From contig JAJRTA010000244.1 in assembly GCA_024278515.1 (NCBI GenBank), positions 1 through 33,998 on the forward strand: 33,998 nucleotides of DNA, given 5' to 3'. Source of the DNA: Candidatus Zixiibacteriota bacterium (GTDB taxonomy: Bacteria; Zixibacteria; MSB-5A5; GN15; FEB-12). The stretch's first letter is position 1, and each line of letters starts with the position of its first letter. Below, in pieces: positions 8,175-17,225 of the stretch. Position numbers and translations under genes: made by a program. The notes beneath the pieces are model-generated. The model ran no database searches and had not been told where the DNA came from. It saw nothing but the letters and a program-made list of their open reading frames with translations.

Positions 8175-10457
8175 ATGCCTAAAAACCTCGTCATAGTCGA
8201 ATCCCCCGCCAAGACCCGCACGTTGAGTCGTTTCCTGGGTAAGGATTATGAAATCCTCGCCACCGTGGGACACATTATCGATCTGCCCAAGTCTAAGATC
8301 GGTATCAATGTCGATGACGGGTTCAAGCCGGACTATCAGGTAATCAAGGGGAAAGAGAAAGTGATCGCCGCGCTCAAAAAGGCTGCCAAAAAAGCAACGA
8401 CCATTTATCTTGCCCCCGACCCTGATCGCGAAGGTGAAGCCATCGCCTGGCATGTCGCCAATTCCATAGATCAGAAAAACAGCCATATCGTACGGGTGGC
8501 TTTCAATGAAATCACCGAATCGGCGGTGCGTGAGGCGATCAACAATCCGCGTGAGATCGACATGAACAAAGTCAACGCCCAGCAGGCGCGCCGGGTGTTG
8601 GATCGCATCGTCGGATACACAGTTTCACCTTTCCTGTGGAAGACTGTCGCCCGCAATCTGTCGGCCGGGCGTGTTCAATCGGTCGCCCTGCGTTTGATCT
8701 GTGAACGCGAAGCCGAGATCAAAGCGTTCAAACCGCAGGAATACTGGCAAATCACCGCCGATCTGGCCACCAAAGATAAAGAGAAATTCACGGCCCGTCT
8801 TTACCAGATCGACGGCAAGTCGGTTGTGCGCCCTACCGAGACCGGGGCCAAAAAGATTACCATCGGTTCGGAAAAAGAGGTCAATAAATATCTCGACGAG
8901 CTTAAGCAGGCCGAGTTTTCCGTTGACAGTATCAAGAAGACACAGCGAAGCCGCAAACCGCTGCCGCCGTTTATCACCTCGACACTACAACAGGATGCCG
9001 CGCGGGTTTATCGTATGTCGCCCAAAGCGACCATGGCCACAGCGCAAAAACTGTATGAAGGGATAGAGATCGGTCAGGATGGGCCGACCGGATTGATTAC
9101 TTATATGCGTACCGATTCGGTGCGTGTCTCAAACGAGGCGCTCACGGCTGTGCGCAAACATATCGGTAAAGAGTACGGCAGGGAATACCTGCCGGCCAAA
9201 CCGGTACCATACGGCAAAAAGAAAAGCGCGCAGGATGCTCACGAAGCAATCCGCCCGACCTATCTTGACCTGCCGCCGGAAAAAGTAAAGAAAGCATTAA
9301 CACCGCAGCAATTCAAACTGTATTCTCTGATCTGGAACCGGTTTGTCGCCTCCCAGATGAACCCGGCCAAATTCGATGTCGAAACAGTCGATATCAAAGC
9401 CGGTCGTTTTACTTTCCGGGTAACGGCTCAGAAAATGGTGTTCGACGGTTTCCTTAAAGTCTATCACGAGACCAAAGAGCCGGATGAAAACGGTAACGGC
9501 GACAAAATCTACAACCTGCCGGATCTTACCGAAGGTGATCCGCTTAATCTGGTGAAACTCAACTCCAGTCAGGCATTTACCAAACCGCCGGCCCGTTTCT
9601 CCGAGGCGATGCTGGTCAAGGAACTCGAAGCAGACGGGATCGGGCGGCCGTCAACTTATGCCTCGATTATTTCAACCCTGAAAGATCGCAAATATGTCGA
9701 GTCGGAAGAGCGTAAACTTGTCCCGACCGAGCTGGGTACGACCGTAAACAAGATTCTGGTCGAAAATCTCCCGGACATTTTCAATGTCGATTTCACCGCC
9801 AACATGGAACAGGACCTCGATCAGATCGAAGAAGGCGCCGAGGACTGGGTGTCGGTGATGCGTAGTTTCTATGATCCGTTTGTGAAAACGATCAACCACC
9901 TGAAAGGCCGGGAGAAAAAGATCAAGGAATCGATGGTCGAGACCACCGACGAGAAATGCGAAAAGTGCGGCTCACCGATGGTTATCAAGTGGGGACGCAA
10001 CGGCCGTTTCATGGCCTGCTCCGCCTATCCCGAGTGTAAAACGACCAGGCCGCTGCCGGGTGAAGAGGCTCAGATGGAGACCAACGAGAAATGTGAAAAG
10101 TGCGGCTCGCCGATGGTGGTCAAGGTCGGTCGGTTCGGACGATTCCTCGCCTGTTCAGCCTACCCCGACTGCAAAACAACTAAGGCGATCACCCTCGGTA
10201 TCGACTGCCCCCGTGACGGATGCAAGGGCCAGATCACGGAAAAACGAACCCGGGGCAAAAAGATTTTTTACGGTTGCTCAAAATATCCCAAGTGCGACTT
10301 CGCCTCATGGGACCCGCCGACCAAAAAGAAATGCCCGGAATGCGGCAACCCCTACATGGTCCAGAAAACTTCCAAGCGCAAAGGGGATTTCCTCCGTTGC
10401 CCGCAGTGCAAACACGAGATTATCGAATCCCCGGAAACTGCCGACACGTCAGTCTGA
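8175..10457 (+). CDS. topA: DNA topoisomerase I (type IA)
   Basis: 760 residues. It relaxes negatively supercoiled DNA by single-strand cleavage. The Toprim domain begins at once: Glu9 in VESPAK and the DxDxE set Asp82, Asp84, Glu86 in PDPDREGEAIAWH. The cleavage tyrosine is Tyr310 in GLITYMRTDS. The core ends near residue 590 and is followed by four C-terminal zinc-ribbon-like units: two near-identical ones at about 593-622 and 638-667 (CEKCGSPMV), a third starting CPRDGCKGQ, and a fourth CPECGNPYM ending CPQCKHE. The first two units are close duplicates at DNA level (9951-10043 and 10086-10178). The start has only a weak GGA upstream, 35 bases after rpoZ, so it may be read through from the same promoter. 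Confidence 0.97.
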   Translation: MPKNLVIVESPAKTRTLSRFLGKDYEILATVGHIIDLPKSKIGINVDDGFKPDYQVIKGKEKVIAALKKAAKKATTIYLAPDPDREGEAIAWHVANSIDQKNSHIVRVAFNEITESAVREAINNPREIDMNKVNAQQARRVLDRIVGYTVSPFLWKTVARNLSAGRVQSVALRLICEREAEIKAFKPQEYWQITADLATKDKEKFTARLYQIDGKSVVRPTETGAKKITIGSEKEVNKYLDELKQAEFSVDSIKKTQRSRKPLPPFITSTLQQDAARVYRMSPKATMATAQKLYEGIEIGQDGPTGLITYMRTDSVRVSNEALTAVRKHIGKEYGREYLPAKPVPYGKKKSAQDAHEAIRPTYLDLPPEKVKKALTPQQFKLYSLIWNRFVASQMNPAKFDVETVDIKAGRFTFRVTAQKMVFDGFLKVYHETKEPDENGNGDKIYNLPDLTEGDPLNLVKLNSSQAFTKPPARFSEAMLVKELEADGIGRPSTYASIISTLKDRKYVESEERKLVPTELGTTVNKILVENLPDIFNVDFTANMEQDLDQIEEGAEDWVSVMRSFYDPFVKTINHLKGREKKIKESMVETTDEKCEKCGSPMVIKWGRNGRFMACSAYPECKTTRPLPGEEAQMETNEKCEKCGSPMVVKVGRFGRFLACSAYPDCKTTKAITLGIDCPRDGCKGQITEKRTRGKKIFYGCSKYPKCDFASWDPPTKKKCPECGNPYMVQKTSKRKGDFLRCPQCKHEIIESPETADTSV

Positions 10458-10566
10458 TTTTTTCCATCGCACCCTGATTCAAACATTATCCCTTACATCT
10501 TTCTGTTGAATTCAGCCGAGTTTGCTGATGTGTTCTTATGAGGCTGACCGTTACGTTATCGCTCCC

Positions 10567-10602
10567 AAAGAAAACAGCGGGTCCGATAATGGACCCGCCA
10601 CA
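10567..10602 (-). terminator. Intrinsic terminator of the 4Fe-4S membrane protein gene
   Basis: An eight-base-pair stem GCGGGTCC / GGACCCGC (10577-10598) encloses the loop GATAAT. Read on the - strand the stem is followed by TGTTTTCTTT, a U-rich tract. It lies 40 bases past the stop of the - strand gene. On the + strand the sequence after the stem is not T-rich, so it is a weaker stop for topA transcripts. Confidence 0.7.
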
Positions 10603-10641
10603 GTATCTTCGTGTCTTCAATTTTCGACAGTTTTTTGAGGC

Positions 10642-11736
10642 TTACTTTTTGAATTTGAAGCTGATTGCATCCTCCGGGCAGACGGGCGCACACTCTCCGC
10701 AGGACGTGCAGTCCGGCAGTGTTTTCATGTTCTGCTCGACCAGCGGCATTATCGTGGGACAGGGGCTGGCCTCGTAACAGTCCTCGCACATGGTGCATTT
10801 TTCATGATCGATCCGAATACGGCCGGGGGCAACTTTCTCAAGCAGCCAGGTCAGAGCGCCGATCGGACAGATCAGATAGCAGAACGGACGGTACAATATC
10901 AGGCTGAACAGTACAATCAGAGCCAGCAGTACGAACCAGCGCACACTGTTCATACTCCAGTGCAAAAGCTCGAAGAAATTGATCGGATCATACAAGCTGT
11001 AAGAAGCAAAAGCGGTCCAGGTATTCTCGGCATCACCCAGACCGACCTGCCCCCCAAGAAACTCGATATGATCCTTGACACCGAAGAAAGTGAAGATAAA
11101 AGCCGCCAGCAGCACCATACGGGCGGTATTGAACAGGGTGAAGTTGAACCTTTTGAAACGCGGTTTGAACGGAATCTTGTTGATCAGATCCTGAAACGCC
11201 CCGAGCGGGCAAACCCAGCCGCAAAACAGTTTACGCCCGATCAGACTGGGAATCATCATGGCGAGGAACAGGGCCACGAACGCCGGAAAAAATTCCCCCC
11301 AGGTAAACTTGAACATAAACAGCTTGGTCACCGCGCACAATGGTGAAGGGTGCAGGGGATAAAAGTAATCAAGTCCGAACAGCACAAAAGCGACCAGCAA
11401 CAACGTTATCCGCACCCACAGGCGTGACCACCGGCGGAACAGAACTACCAAGCCGAGAATCATCAGTACGGCAAATCCAAGGAATTTCCCGGTCAACATA
11501 AAATCTATCGGTCCCGGCGGGGTACGTTCGCCCGGTTTTTCTCCCTCGACAACCGGAGCGGTTTCACTTGTCGAAGCGGCGGGCTCTTCGGATCCTGAGG
11601 CCATGTGAGTCCCCAGGCTGTCTTCAGGGGTCGGCAATGAATCCTGCGCTGTTATCGGCGCAACCAGAACAAGAAGCCACACAGCGGCTAAACAGAGAGC
11701 GGCCGGGGCATACCAGTGGGAGTCTTTTATCTTCAT
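10642..11736 (-). CDS. Membrane-bound 4Fe-4S protein of the NapH/NosR/CcoG type
   Basis: 364 residues from the ATG at 11736; an in-frame TTG at 11757 would add seven. A signal sequence or first membrane segment (about 10-28, ending in PITAQ) is followed by a low-complexity Ser/Glu/Pro linker (32-78) and about five more membrane segments. Two CxxxCP motifs, FCGWVCPLGA (Cys172, Cys176) and FCYLICPIGA (Cys286, Cys290), are the hallmark of NapH/NosR-type electron-transfer proteins. The C-terminus has two ferredoxin motifs: Cys314, 317, 320 and 326 with an unusual five-residue last spacing, and a regular set at Cys343, 346, 349 and 353. It probably passes electrons between the quinone pool and an exported redox enzyme; no partner is encoded nearby. 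It is divergent from the CDF gene and has its own terminator. Confidence 0.85.
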   Translation of the reverse strand: MKIKDSHWYAPAALCLAAVWLLVLVAPITAQDSLPTPEDSLGTHMASGSEEPAASTSETAPVVEGEKPGERTPPGPIDFMLTGKFLGFAVLMILGLVVLFRRWSRLWVRITLLLVAFVLFGLDYFYPLHPSPLCAVTKLFMFKFTWGEFFPAFVALFLAMMIPSLIGRKLFCGWVCPLGAFQDLINKIPFKPRFKRFNFTLFNTARMVLLAAFIFTFFGVKDHIEFLGGQVGLGDAENTWTAFASYSLYDPINFFELLHWSMNSVRWFVLLALIVLFSLILYRPFCYLICPIGALTWLLEKVAPGRIRIDHEKCTMCEDCYEASPCPTIMPLVEQNMKTLPDCTSCGECAPVCPEDAISFKFKK

Positions 11737-11842
11737 GCGGCCAAATATAGCCGACAATTCTCATTCGTCAACACAGCAATCCGACGTTTTTTCGATTTCT
11801 GCAAACAAGGCCATTTCGGATTGTTACTATCCGGATATTAAG

Positions 11843-11870
11843 TTGCGCCTCGAGTTTTTGCAGGTATCTT
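11843..11870 (+). promoter_or_regulatory. Candidate promoter for the CDF transporter-rlmD pair
   Basis: TTGCGC at 11843-11848 and TATCTT at 11865-11870 are separated by 16 bases, 32 bases before the chosen ATG at 11903. Both hexamers are four-of-six matches. The gap between the divergent genes (11737-11902) must hold promoters for both directions; I could not pick one for the - strand gene. Confidence 0.3.
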
Positions 11871-11902
11871 ATTCGCAGAGAAATACTGAAACGAGTAAAT
11901 AT

Positions 11903-12817
11903 ATGAGCAGCGATCACGATCATAGTCACGTCTCAGGCTCCAAGCTTTTCTGGACGATCATATTCAACCTCGTTATTACAGCCGCCGAGTTTGCCGGTGG
12001 TTTGATATCCGGCTATCTGGCCCTGCTGGCCGATGCCGTCCATAATTTGTCCGATGTTGCCGCACTGGTTCTGGCCTGGCTCGGGGCCAAAGGCTCGGCT
12101 ATGCCCTCAACCAAAAGATCGACTTTCGGGTTCAAGCGGATAGAAGTAATGACCGCCCTGATCTCGGCAGTGTCGCTGGTTGTAATAGCTTTCTTTATTA
12201 TTCGTGAAGCATACCTGCGTTATATCAGCCCGGAACCGATCACGCATCCGTGGCTGTTTCTGTCCATTGCCGTTATCGGCCTGATCGGTAATATCGTTTC
12301 GGTCTGGTTGTTGCACACCGAGAAAGGCAAGTCTCTGAATATGAAGACGGCCTTTCTGCACATGGCCTACGACGCGGCCTCTTCAGTTGCGGTCATAATC
12401 GGAGGTATCATTATAATCTTAACAGGCTGGGTAATGATCGATATTATCCTTTCCTGCCTGATTGCTCTGGCCATCGTTTATTCTTCATATTCAGTCATCA
12501 AGGAGGCGATGCTGGTTTTTCTCGAGGCTGTCCCGGACGGCATAGACTTTGACAAGGTTAAGCGAACCATAAAAAGCATCGACCGTGTCAAGGACTGCCA
12601 CCATCTGCATATCTGGTCGCTTTCATCGCGAGAGGTCGCCCTTTCCTGCCATGTCTGCCTCGATGAAGAGGACATGAAAAACGGTCCGGAGATCATCGTA
12701 GAAATAAATCGCATACTTGCCCGGGAACATGCCATCGGACACGGCACGATTCAGATTGAACGGACCTGTTGTGAGACCGACGATCTCAACTGCAACCATC
12801 AGGAGTCGTCCTGCTGA
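11903..12817 (+). CDS. Cation diffusion facilitator (CDF) metal exporter, CzcD/ZitB type
   Basis: 304 residues from the ATG at 11903, which gives the typical His-rich beginning MSSDHDHSH. Upstream in-frame ATG codons exist (to 11735), but that part lies in the intergenic region and does not look coding. Six membrane segments lie between residues about 14 and 205. The two metal-binding pairs of the family are present: His47/Asp51 in ADAVHNLSD and His153/Asp157 in HMAYD. The cytoplasmic C-terminal domain (about 210-290) has the dimer-forming fold with DCHHLHIWSL, and the tail holds further Cys and His residues. Such proteins export Zn2+, Cd2+ or Co2+ in exchange for protons; zinc is the likeliest substrate given the double HxxxD. 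The stop overlaps the rlmD start (TGATGA). Confidence 0.93.
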   Translation: MSSDHDHSHVSGSKLFWTIIFNLVITAAEFAGGLISGYLALLADAVHNLSDVAALVLAWLGAKGSAMPSTKRSTFGFKRIEVMTALISAVSLVVIAFFIIREAYLRYISPEPITHPWLFLSIAVIGLIGNIVSVWLLHTEKGKSLNMKTAFLHMAYDAASSVAVIIGGIIIILTGWVMIDIILSCLIALAIVYSSYSVIKEAMLVFLEAVPDGIDFDKVKRTIKSIDRVKDCHHLHIWSLSSREVALSCHVCLDEEDMKNGPEIIVEINRILAREHAIGHGTIQIERTCCETDDLNCNHQESSC

Positions 12818-14178
12818 TGATTTCGGACGACAAACTGGTCACGCTGGAAATTGTCGATCTTGCTTTCGACGGCAAATCGGTCGCCCACCGGGACGGGAAA
12901 GTGGTCTTTCTCAAGGGAGGACTTCCCGGTGAGACAGTCGAAGCGGAAATAGTGCAAAACCGGCGCCGGTATGACAAAGCATTGGTGCGGCGTGTCATCA
13001 GGAAATCGGAGCACCGTATCGAGGCGCGCTGCTCGCATTTCGGTCAGTGCGGCGGATGCACCTGGCAGGACCTCGATTACCAGCAACAGCTTCGATTCAA
13101 ACGCAAACAGGTGGTCGACTGTCTTGAACGGCTGGGCGGCTTCAAGGAGATTGAGGTCGCCGAGTTGCTGGGCGTAGAGGAACCGTTCTTTTATCGCAAC
13201 AAAATGGAGTTTTCGTTTCATGTCGATGATGACGGCACGCTCCGCCTTGGTCTGCATGAACGGGGCCGGTTCGACAGGATTTTCGATCTCTCCGAATGTT
13301 ACCTGCAATCGGAACTGTCCAACCGGATTGTCCGGTTCATGCGTGAATTTGCCGTAACGAACGGCATTCCCGCGTACAATGTAAGGACGCACGAAGGTTA
13401 CCTGCGCTTTTTGGTCATCCGTCAGGCTGCCCGCACCAGGCAACTGATGGTCAACCTGGTAACAAATCTGGGGGATTTTTTCGATGTCGACAAGCTGGTG
13501 ACGGATATGACAGCGGCCGTTCCTGAAATTACGACGATCATCCACAACCGCACCGGCAAAGTTTCCAATATCGCGGTGGGTGAGACGGAAGAGATATTGT
13601 ACGGCCCCGGGTATATCGAAGAAGAACTATCCGGCCGGAGGTTTCAGATTCGGGCCAACTCGTTTTTCCAGACCAATTCCCTGCAGGCGGAGCGGTTGTA
13701 CGACCTCGCTTTCGAGATGCTCGACCCTCAGCCGGGTGAGCGGGTGCTCGATCTATACTGTGGCGCGGGAACAATCGGGATTCTGCTGGCCGACCGTGTA
13801 GCCGAAGTAATCGGAGTAGAGCTGGTAGCGGATGCTGTTGAGGCCGCCCGCTTGAATGCGCAGCGCAACGACATCGGCAATATTTCGTTTTTCTGCGGGC
13901 ACGTGCGGGATTTCCTTCGGGAGACACCTGCCGAAAAGCTTGACCATCCCACAGTAATCGTCGATCCCCCAAGGGCCGGACTGCACCCCAAAGCAGTTAA
14001 ACGAATAATAGAAATCCAGCCGGAAAAAGTGCTTTACATTTCCTGCAACCCGGCCACTTTCGCCCGTGACGCCAAACTTTTCACCGAGGCCGGTTACATT
14101 CTTCCGGTAGTCAGGCCGGTTGACATGTTCCCACACACCATGCACATCGAACTGGTAGGTCGGTTTTATCGTATCTGA
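12817..14178 (+). CDS. rlmD: 23S rRNA (uracil-C5)-methyltransferase, RlmD/TrmA family
   Basis: 453 residues. A TRAM RNA-binding domain covers about 1-60. An iron-sulfur cluster is predicted from Cys72, Cys78, Cys81 (CSHFGQCGGC) and Cys161 (LSECY), the spacing found in RlmD. The SAM-binding motif is VLDLYCGAGTIG near 309-320. The PPRAG motif (VIVDPPRAGLHP) follows, and the catalytic Cys410 lies in ISCNPATFARD. RlmD makes 5-methyluridine at position 1939 of 23S rRNA; the family also includes tRNA U54 and U747 enzymes, so the exact target is by similarity and by the iron-sulfur motif. It starts one base inside the stop of the CDF gene, so the two are translationally coupled, though no functional link is evident. 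Confidence 0.93.
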   Translation: MISDDKLVTLEIVDLAFDGKSVAHRDGKVVFLKGGLPGETVEAEIVQNRRRYDKALVRRVIRKSEHRIEARCSHFGQCGGCTWQDLDYQQQLRFKRKQVVDCLERLGGFKEIEVAELLGVEEPFFYRNKMEFSFHVDDDGTLRLGLHERGRFDRIFDLSECYLQSELSNRIVRFMREFAVTNGIPAYNVRTHEGYLRFLVIRQAARTRQLMVNLVTNLGDFFDVDKLVTDMTAAVPEITTIIHNRTGKVSNIAVGETEEILYGPGYIEEELSGRRFQIRANSFFQTNSLQAERLYDLAFEMLDPQPGERVLDLYCGAGTIGILLADRVAEVIGVELVADAVEAARLNAQRNDIGNISFFCGHVRDFLRETPAEKLDHPTVIVDPPRAGLHPKAVKRIIEIQPEKVLYISCNPATFARDAKLFTEAGYILPVVRPVDMFPHTMHIELVGRFYRI

Positions 14179-14231
14179 AAACAACTGCAACCTGGTAAAG
14201 GATTTGCCGATCATTAATTGAAGGAGACAAA

Positions 14232-15947
14232 ATGCTTCGCAGAGTTATAATCAGTTTCACCGCGGTCTGTCTTGTCATTGGCCTTACCGCAGGACCAGCC
14301 CAGGCCAAAAGAAGTCGAACCTTTCAGGATCTGTGTTCGGAAATACTGGAAAGGCTGCAATCGTTCTACCCGGTACGGGCCACCGAGATGGGAATACACG
14401 CATACGATTTCCACCTGACCGATTACTCTTCGAAGTCGGTAAAGAAAATGATAGGCGATCTGAAGAGTTTCGAGAAAGCGCTTTACAAGTACAAAAAATC
14501 CAACCTTGAGGACTATCAACGGCTGAACTATAAGCTGGTGAAATCGTATGTCGATATCGCGCTTCTGGACCTTGAGCGTATCAAATGGCACAGGAAATCG
14601 CCCCAGCTTTATGTCGATGAAGCAGTGCAGGGTTTGTACCTGCTGACTATCTCTCGTCATGCCCCCCTGTACGAAAAACGGGTGGCTATGATGGCGCGGA
14701 TGAAAGCGGTCCCTAAGCTGTTCGCCGCCGCGCGGAAGAACCTCAGGAAGCCGCCCCCTGTCTATATCGAGGCCGCTATGGAATCACTCGAATCAGCCCA
14801 GGTTTTCTACCGGAATGTGGCCGGCGACCTGATGAACAAGTTCCCCGAGCAGGCGAATGAAATCCTGAAAGTTTCAACCGCCGCCCGGGAGGCGATGTCT
14901 TCTTTCGCTGCATTTTTGGCTGAACTGACGCCGGGTGATTCCGTATCGTTTGCGATCGGCAGGAAAAACTTCGATTACAAGCTGTCGCACGAGTATTTTC
15001 TCGACTACGACTCAGATTCCCTTCTGGCTATCGGACAGGCGCTTCTGGACGACGCTGATTCCGCTTATCGTAACTACGAAACTTATATTGAAGAGCATTA
15101 CCAGAACGGTTCGGACTCGATATTTGTACCGGCCAGTTTCTGCCGTCAGGATGTGCTGGACTACTATAACTGGGAAACCGCCCAGGTTAAATTGTTTCTG
15201 GAAGAATCCGGGTTCATCACCGTGCCTGACGACATCGCACCGGTGAAAGTGATCGAGACACCGCCTGTCCTGCGCTCCATGATCAACGGCATAGCCTATC
15301 AACCGGCCGGCCCTTTCGACAGCCTGCAGGAGGGAGTCTTCTATGTCCGTCCGGTTCCCGAGGATATGGAACGACGCGCTGTCGAGGCTCGCTTCAGATA
15401 TGTCCACCGTCGCGGTTTCCGGGGTTCGGTCGTGCATGAGGCCTATCCGGGACATCACCTGCAGATGCAGATTGCGGGACGGCATCCCGATCCGGTCCGT
15501 CGCTGGGCATCCAATCTGATGATGATCGAAGGCTGGGCGCTCTATTGTGAAGAGGCGATATATCAGCATGGTCTGTTCGGTGAGGAGGATCATGTCCAAT
15601 GGCTGGGGATTCTCGGCGGCATACGGTTTCGCGCCATGCGGGTTGTAGCTGATGTCATGCTTCACACCGGAAAGATCAGCTACGAAGAGTGTGTCAAGTG
15701 GGCATGGGATGTTCTTCAGGCCTCAAGCGAGTCCGAGAAAGAATACCTTCGTCGCGAGATCAGAAAATACACCATGCGCCCGACCACTCCGATGTCGTAC
15801 CTGATGGGGAAACGTGAGATCATGAACCTGCGCCGGGCGGCAATGGAGCGCGATGGAGCGTCATTTGACTTGCAGGCGTTCCATGATGCTCTTCTGGCCG
15901 AAGGATCCGTCCCGCCTATCCTGATGTGGGACGTGCTGGGGCTGTAG
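14232..15947 (+). CDS. Exported DUF885 family protein, probable metallocarboxypeptidase-like enzyme
   Basis: 571 residues. A signal peptide spans about 5-25 (AVCLVIGLTAGPAQA). An excellent ribosome binding site GAAGGAGAC precedes the ATG. The N-terminal two thirds are helical. The catalytic part carries the DUF885 version of a zinc motif, HEAYPGHH (His402, Glu403, His408), with a second conserved segment EGWALYCEE beginning at Glu433, together resembling the ligands of M32-like gluzincins. The C-terminus has the family's typical RMAMRV-like and MRPTTPMSYLMGK segments. Members are annotated as hypothetical or as dipeptidyl/carboxypeptidase-like enzymes; the substrate is unknown. It appears monocistronic: 53 bases separate it from rlmD and 144 bases follow before the next gene, with no clear terminator seen. 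Confidence 0.85.
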   Translation: MLRRVIISFTAVCLVIGLTAGPAQAKRSRTFQDLCSEILERLQSFYPVRATEMGIHAYDFHLTDYSSKSVKKMIGDLKSFEKALYKYKKSNLEDYQRLNYKLVKSYVDIALLDLERIKWHRKSPQLYVDEAVQGLYLLTISRHAPLYEKRVAMMARMKAVPKLFAAARKNLRKPPPVYIEAAMESLESAQVFYRNVAGDLMNKFPEQANEILKVSTAAREAMSSFAAFLAELTPGDSVSFAIGRKNFDYKLSHEYFLDYDSDSLLAIGQALLDDADSAYRNYETYIEEHYQNGSDSIFVPASFCRQDVLDYYNWETAQVKLFLEESGFITVPDDIAPVKVIETPPVLRSMINGIAYQPAGPFDSLQEGVFYVRPVPEDMERRAVEARFRYVHRRGFRGSVVHEAYPGHHLQMQIAGRHPDPVRRWASNLMMIEGWALYCEEAIYQHGLFGEEDHVQWLGILGGIRFRAMRVVADVMLHTGKISYEECVKWAWDVLQASSESEKEYLRREIRKYTMRPTTPMSYLMGKREIMNLRRAAMERDGASFDLQAFHDALLAEGSVPPILMWDVLGL

Positions 15948-16091
15948 AACCATCCGCCCGGCGAGTGTATTTTAACCCGCCGCGACTGCTGTTTCGGCCA
16001 TACGGAAATCGGTATCCTCTCCCGTGGTTTTCACGTATAATTGAATAACCCCGGACTATGGGTCAGCTATATCCTATGGTGAGCCGATAAC

Positions 16092-16751
16092 ATGTATGTG
16101 ACCGGATTTATTTTCATACTGGTTTTGTTGTTTGTCGCCCTGCTGCTTTTGCGGCTTAGAGTGCGGTTCGAACTCAGCGGCGATCACCGGCTCCTGTTTG
16201 CCGGGTTGGGACGAACCGGAGTGGAAATTGACTTCAAAAACGGCCACAGGAAAATCCGGCTGTTCGGTCGCTCGCTCAAAACCGGTCCGCTGAGATCGGC
16301 CAGACATAAGGATGATCAGGAAGCAGAAAAGAAACCGGATAAGAAAAAGCCGAAGGCTGAGAAGCCGGGCCGGGTCAGGGCCTATGGGGATATTCTCAGG
16401 ACTGTACCGGCTGTGATGAGTGCGTTGTGGCATTACTCGACAGGTCTTCTCGGATCGCTGATTATCGAAAAACTGGAGGCGGAAATCGAGGCCGGTTTCG
16501 AAGCGGTTGACCTTACCGGGCAGGTGTACGGCTACTACCAGGCCGCCCTGGCCGCGGCGCCGTCGGTGGTCGGCCGTGTCCGATTCAGGCCGGACTGGAC
16601 CGACGCTTCGTTTGATGGCAGCGCTCATGTCGCTGTGGCCCTGCCGGTGTACCGACTGGTATTTTGCACTCTAATGCTTATTTGGCGATTACCGTTAAGA
16701 CAGATACTGAAAGTGGCGATAGGAAAAAAGAGAGGAGGCCAGGATGGCTGA
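16092..16751 (+). CDS. DUF2953 family membrane-anchored protein (YtfI-like)
   Basis: 219 residues. One hydrophobic segment at about 4-22 anchors it, with a short basic stretch after it. Residues 28-65 form beta strands (RFELSGDHRLLFAGL, FKNGHRKIRLFGRS). A highly charged Lys/Asp/Glu/Pro linker spans about 72-98. The second half (SLIIEKLEAEIEAGFEAVDLTGQVYGYYQA) matches the DUF2953 core, which in Bacillus stands next to the GerW-family gene as ytfI-ytfJ. A further hydrophobic segment lies near 192-206. It overlaps the following GerW gene by eight bases, reproducing that pairing. No enzymatic motif is visible and no function is established. Confidence 0.75.
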   Translation: MYVTGFIFILVLLFVALLLLRLRVRFELSGDHRLLFAGLGRTGVEIDFKNGHRKIRLFGRSLKTGPLRSARHKDDQEAEKKPDKKKPKAEKPGRVRAYGDILRTVPAVMSALWHYSTGLLGSLIIEKLEAEIEAGFEAVDLTGQVYGYYQAALAAAPSVVGRVRFRPDWTDASFDGSAHVAVALPVYRLVFCTLMLIWRLPLRQILKVAIGKKRGGQDG

Positions 16752-17184
16752 TAACAATGTAGTCGAAATCCTTAAAGGCGTTGTCGGCGAACTCAGAGAG
16801 ATCGCTCGCTCCGAGACTATTATCGGTGAAGCGGTCACGGTGGGCGATAAAACCGTTATCCCCATTGTAAAGATCTCATTCGGCTTCGGCGCCGGCGGTG
16901 GTCAGGGGGATGACCAGAAACGGACCGGCTTCGGCGGCGGCGGAGGAGGAGGGGCCAGGATCGAACCGGCCGCGTTTATCATTATGGATGACACCGGAGT
17001 CAGTTTGCTTCCGGCCGGTAAAGGGAAATGGGATACGATTATCGACGCCATTCCCAACATCGCCAAAAAAATATCCAAACTGAAAGAAAAGTTCACAACC
17101 GAATCGACAAGCGATGAAGCTGATACGGATTCGGATGATTCGGAAGAACCCGAAGTTGACATATCTGACAGCAACAAGGATTAA
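16744..17184 (+). CDS. GerW family protein (YtfJ-like)
   Basis: 146 residues. The start has GAGAGGAGG just upstream. The order of elements matches the GerW family: an N-terminal helix (VEILKGVVGELREIARSE), the strand GEAVTVGDKTVIPIVKISF, a glycine-rich stretch split by a charged insert (GFGAGGGQGDDQ, then a run of seven glycines near 61-67), and PAAFIIMDDTGVSLLPAGKG. The tail is acidic (Asp/Ser/Glu-rich from about 120). In Bacillus subtilis GerW (YtfJ) is needed for spore germination; nothing else in this window suggests spores, so the role here must differ. It overlaps the DUF2953 gene by eight bases and is followed by a terminator. Confidence 0.85.
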   Translation: MADNNVVEILKGVVGELREIARSETIIGEAVTVGDKTVIPIVKISFGFGAGGGQGDDQKRTGFGGGGGGGARIEPAAFIIMDDTGVSLLPAGKGKWDTIIDAIPNIAKKISKLKEKFTTESTSDEADTDSDDSEEPEVDISDSNKD

Positions 17185-17225
17185 GCGGACAACAGGTATC
17201 GGATACTTTCATCATATATCATGTC

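Noticed and set aside
10458-10641. Small gene between topA and the 4Fe-4S gene
   Set aside because: The short + strand frame at 10538 spans the terminator hairpin and the opposite coding region and has no ribosome binding site.
11735-11902. N-terminal extension of the CDF transporter from an ATG at 11735
   Set aside because: The extra 56 residues have no family counterpart, the segment lies between divergent genes where promoters are expected, and translation from 11903 gives the standard His-rich start.
12799-13545. Long open frame on the - strand opposite rlmD
   Set aside because: It lies wholly over a gene with clear catalytic motifs, and its translation shows no domain; it reflects codon bias of the real gene.
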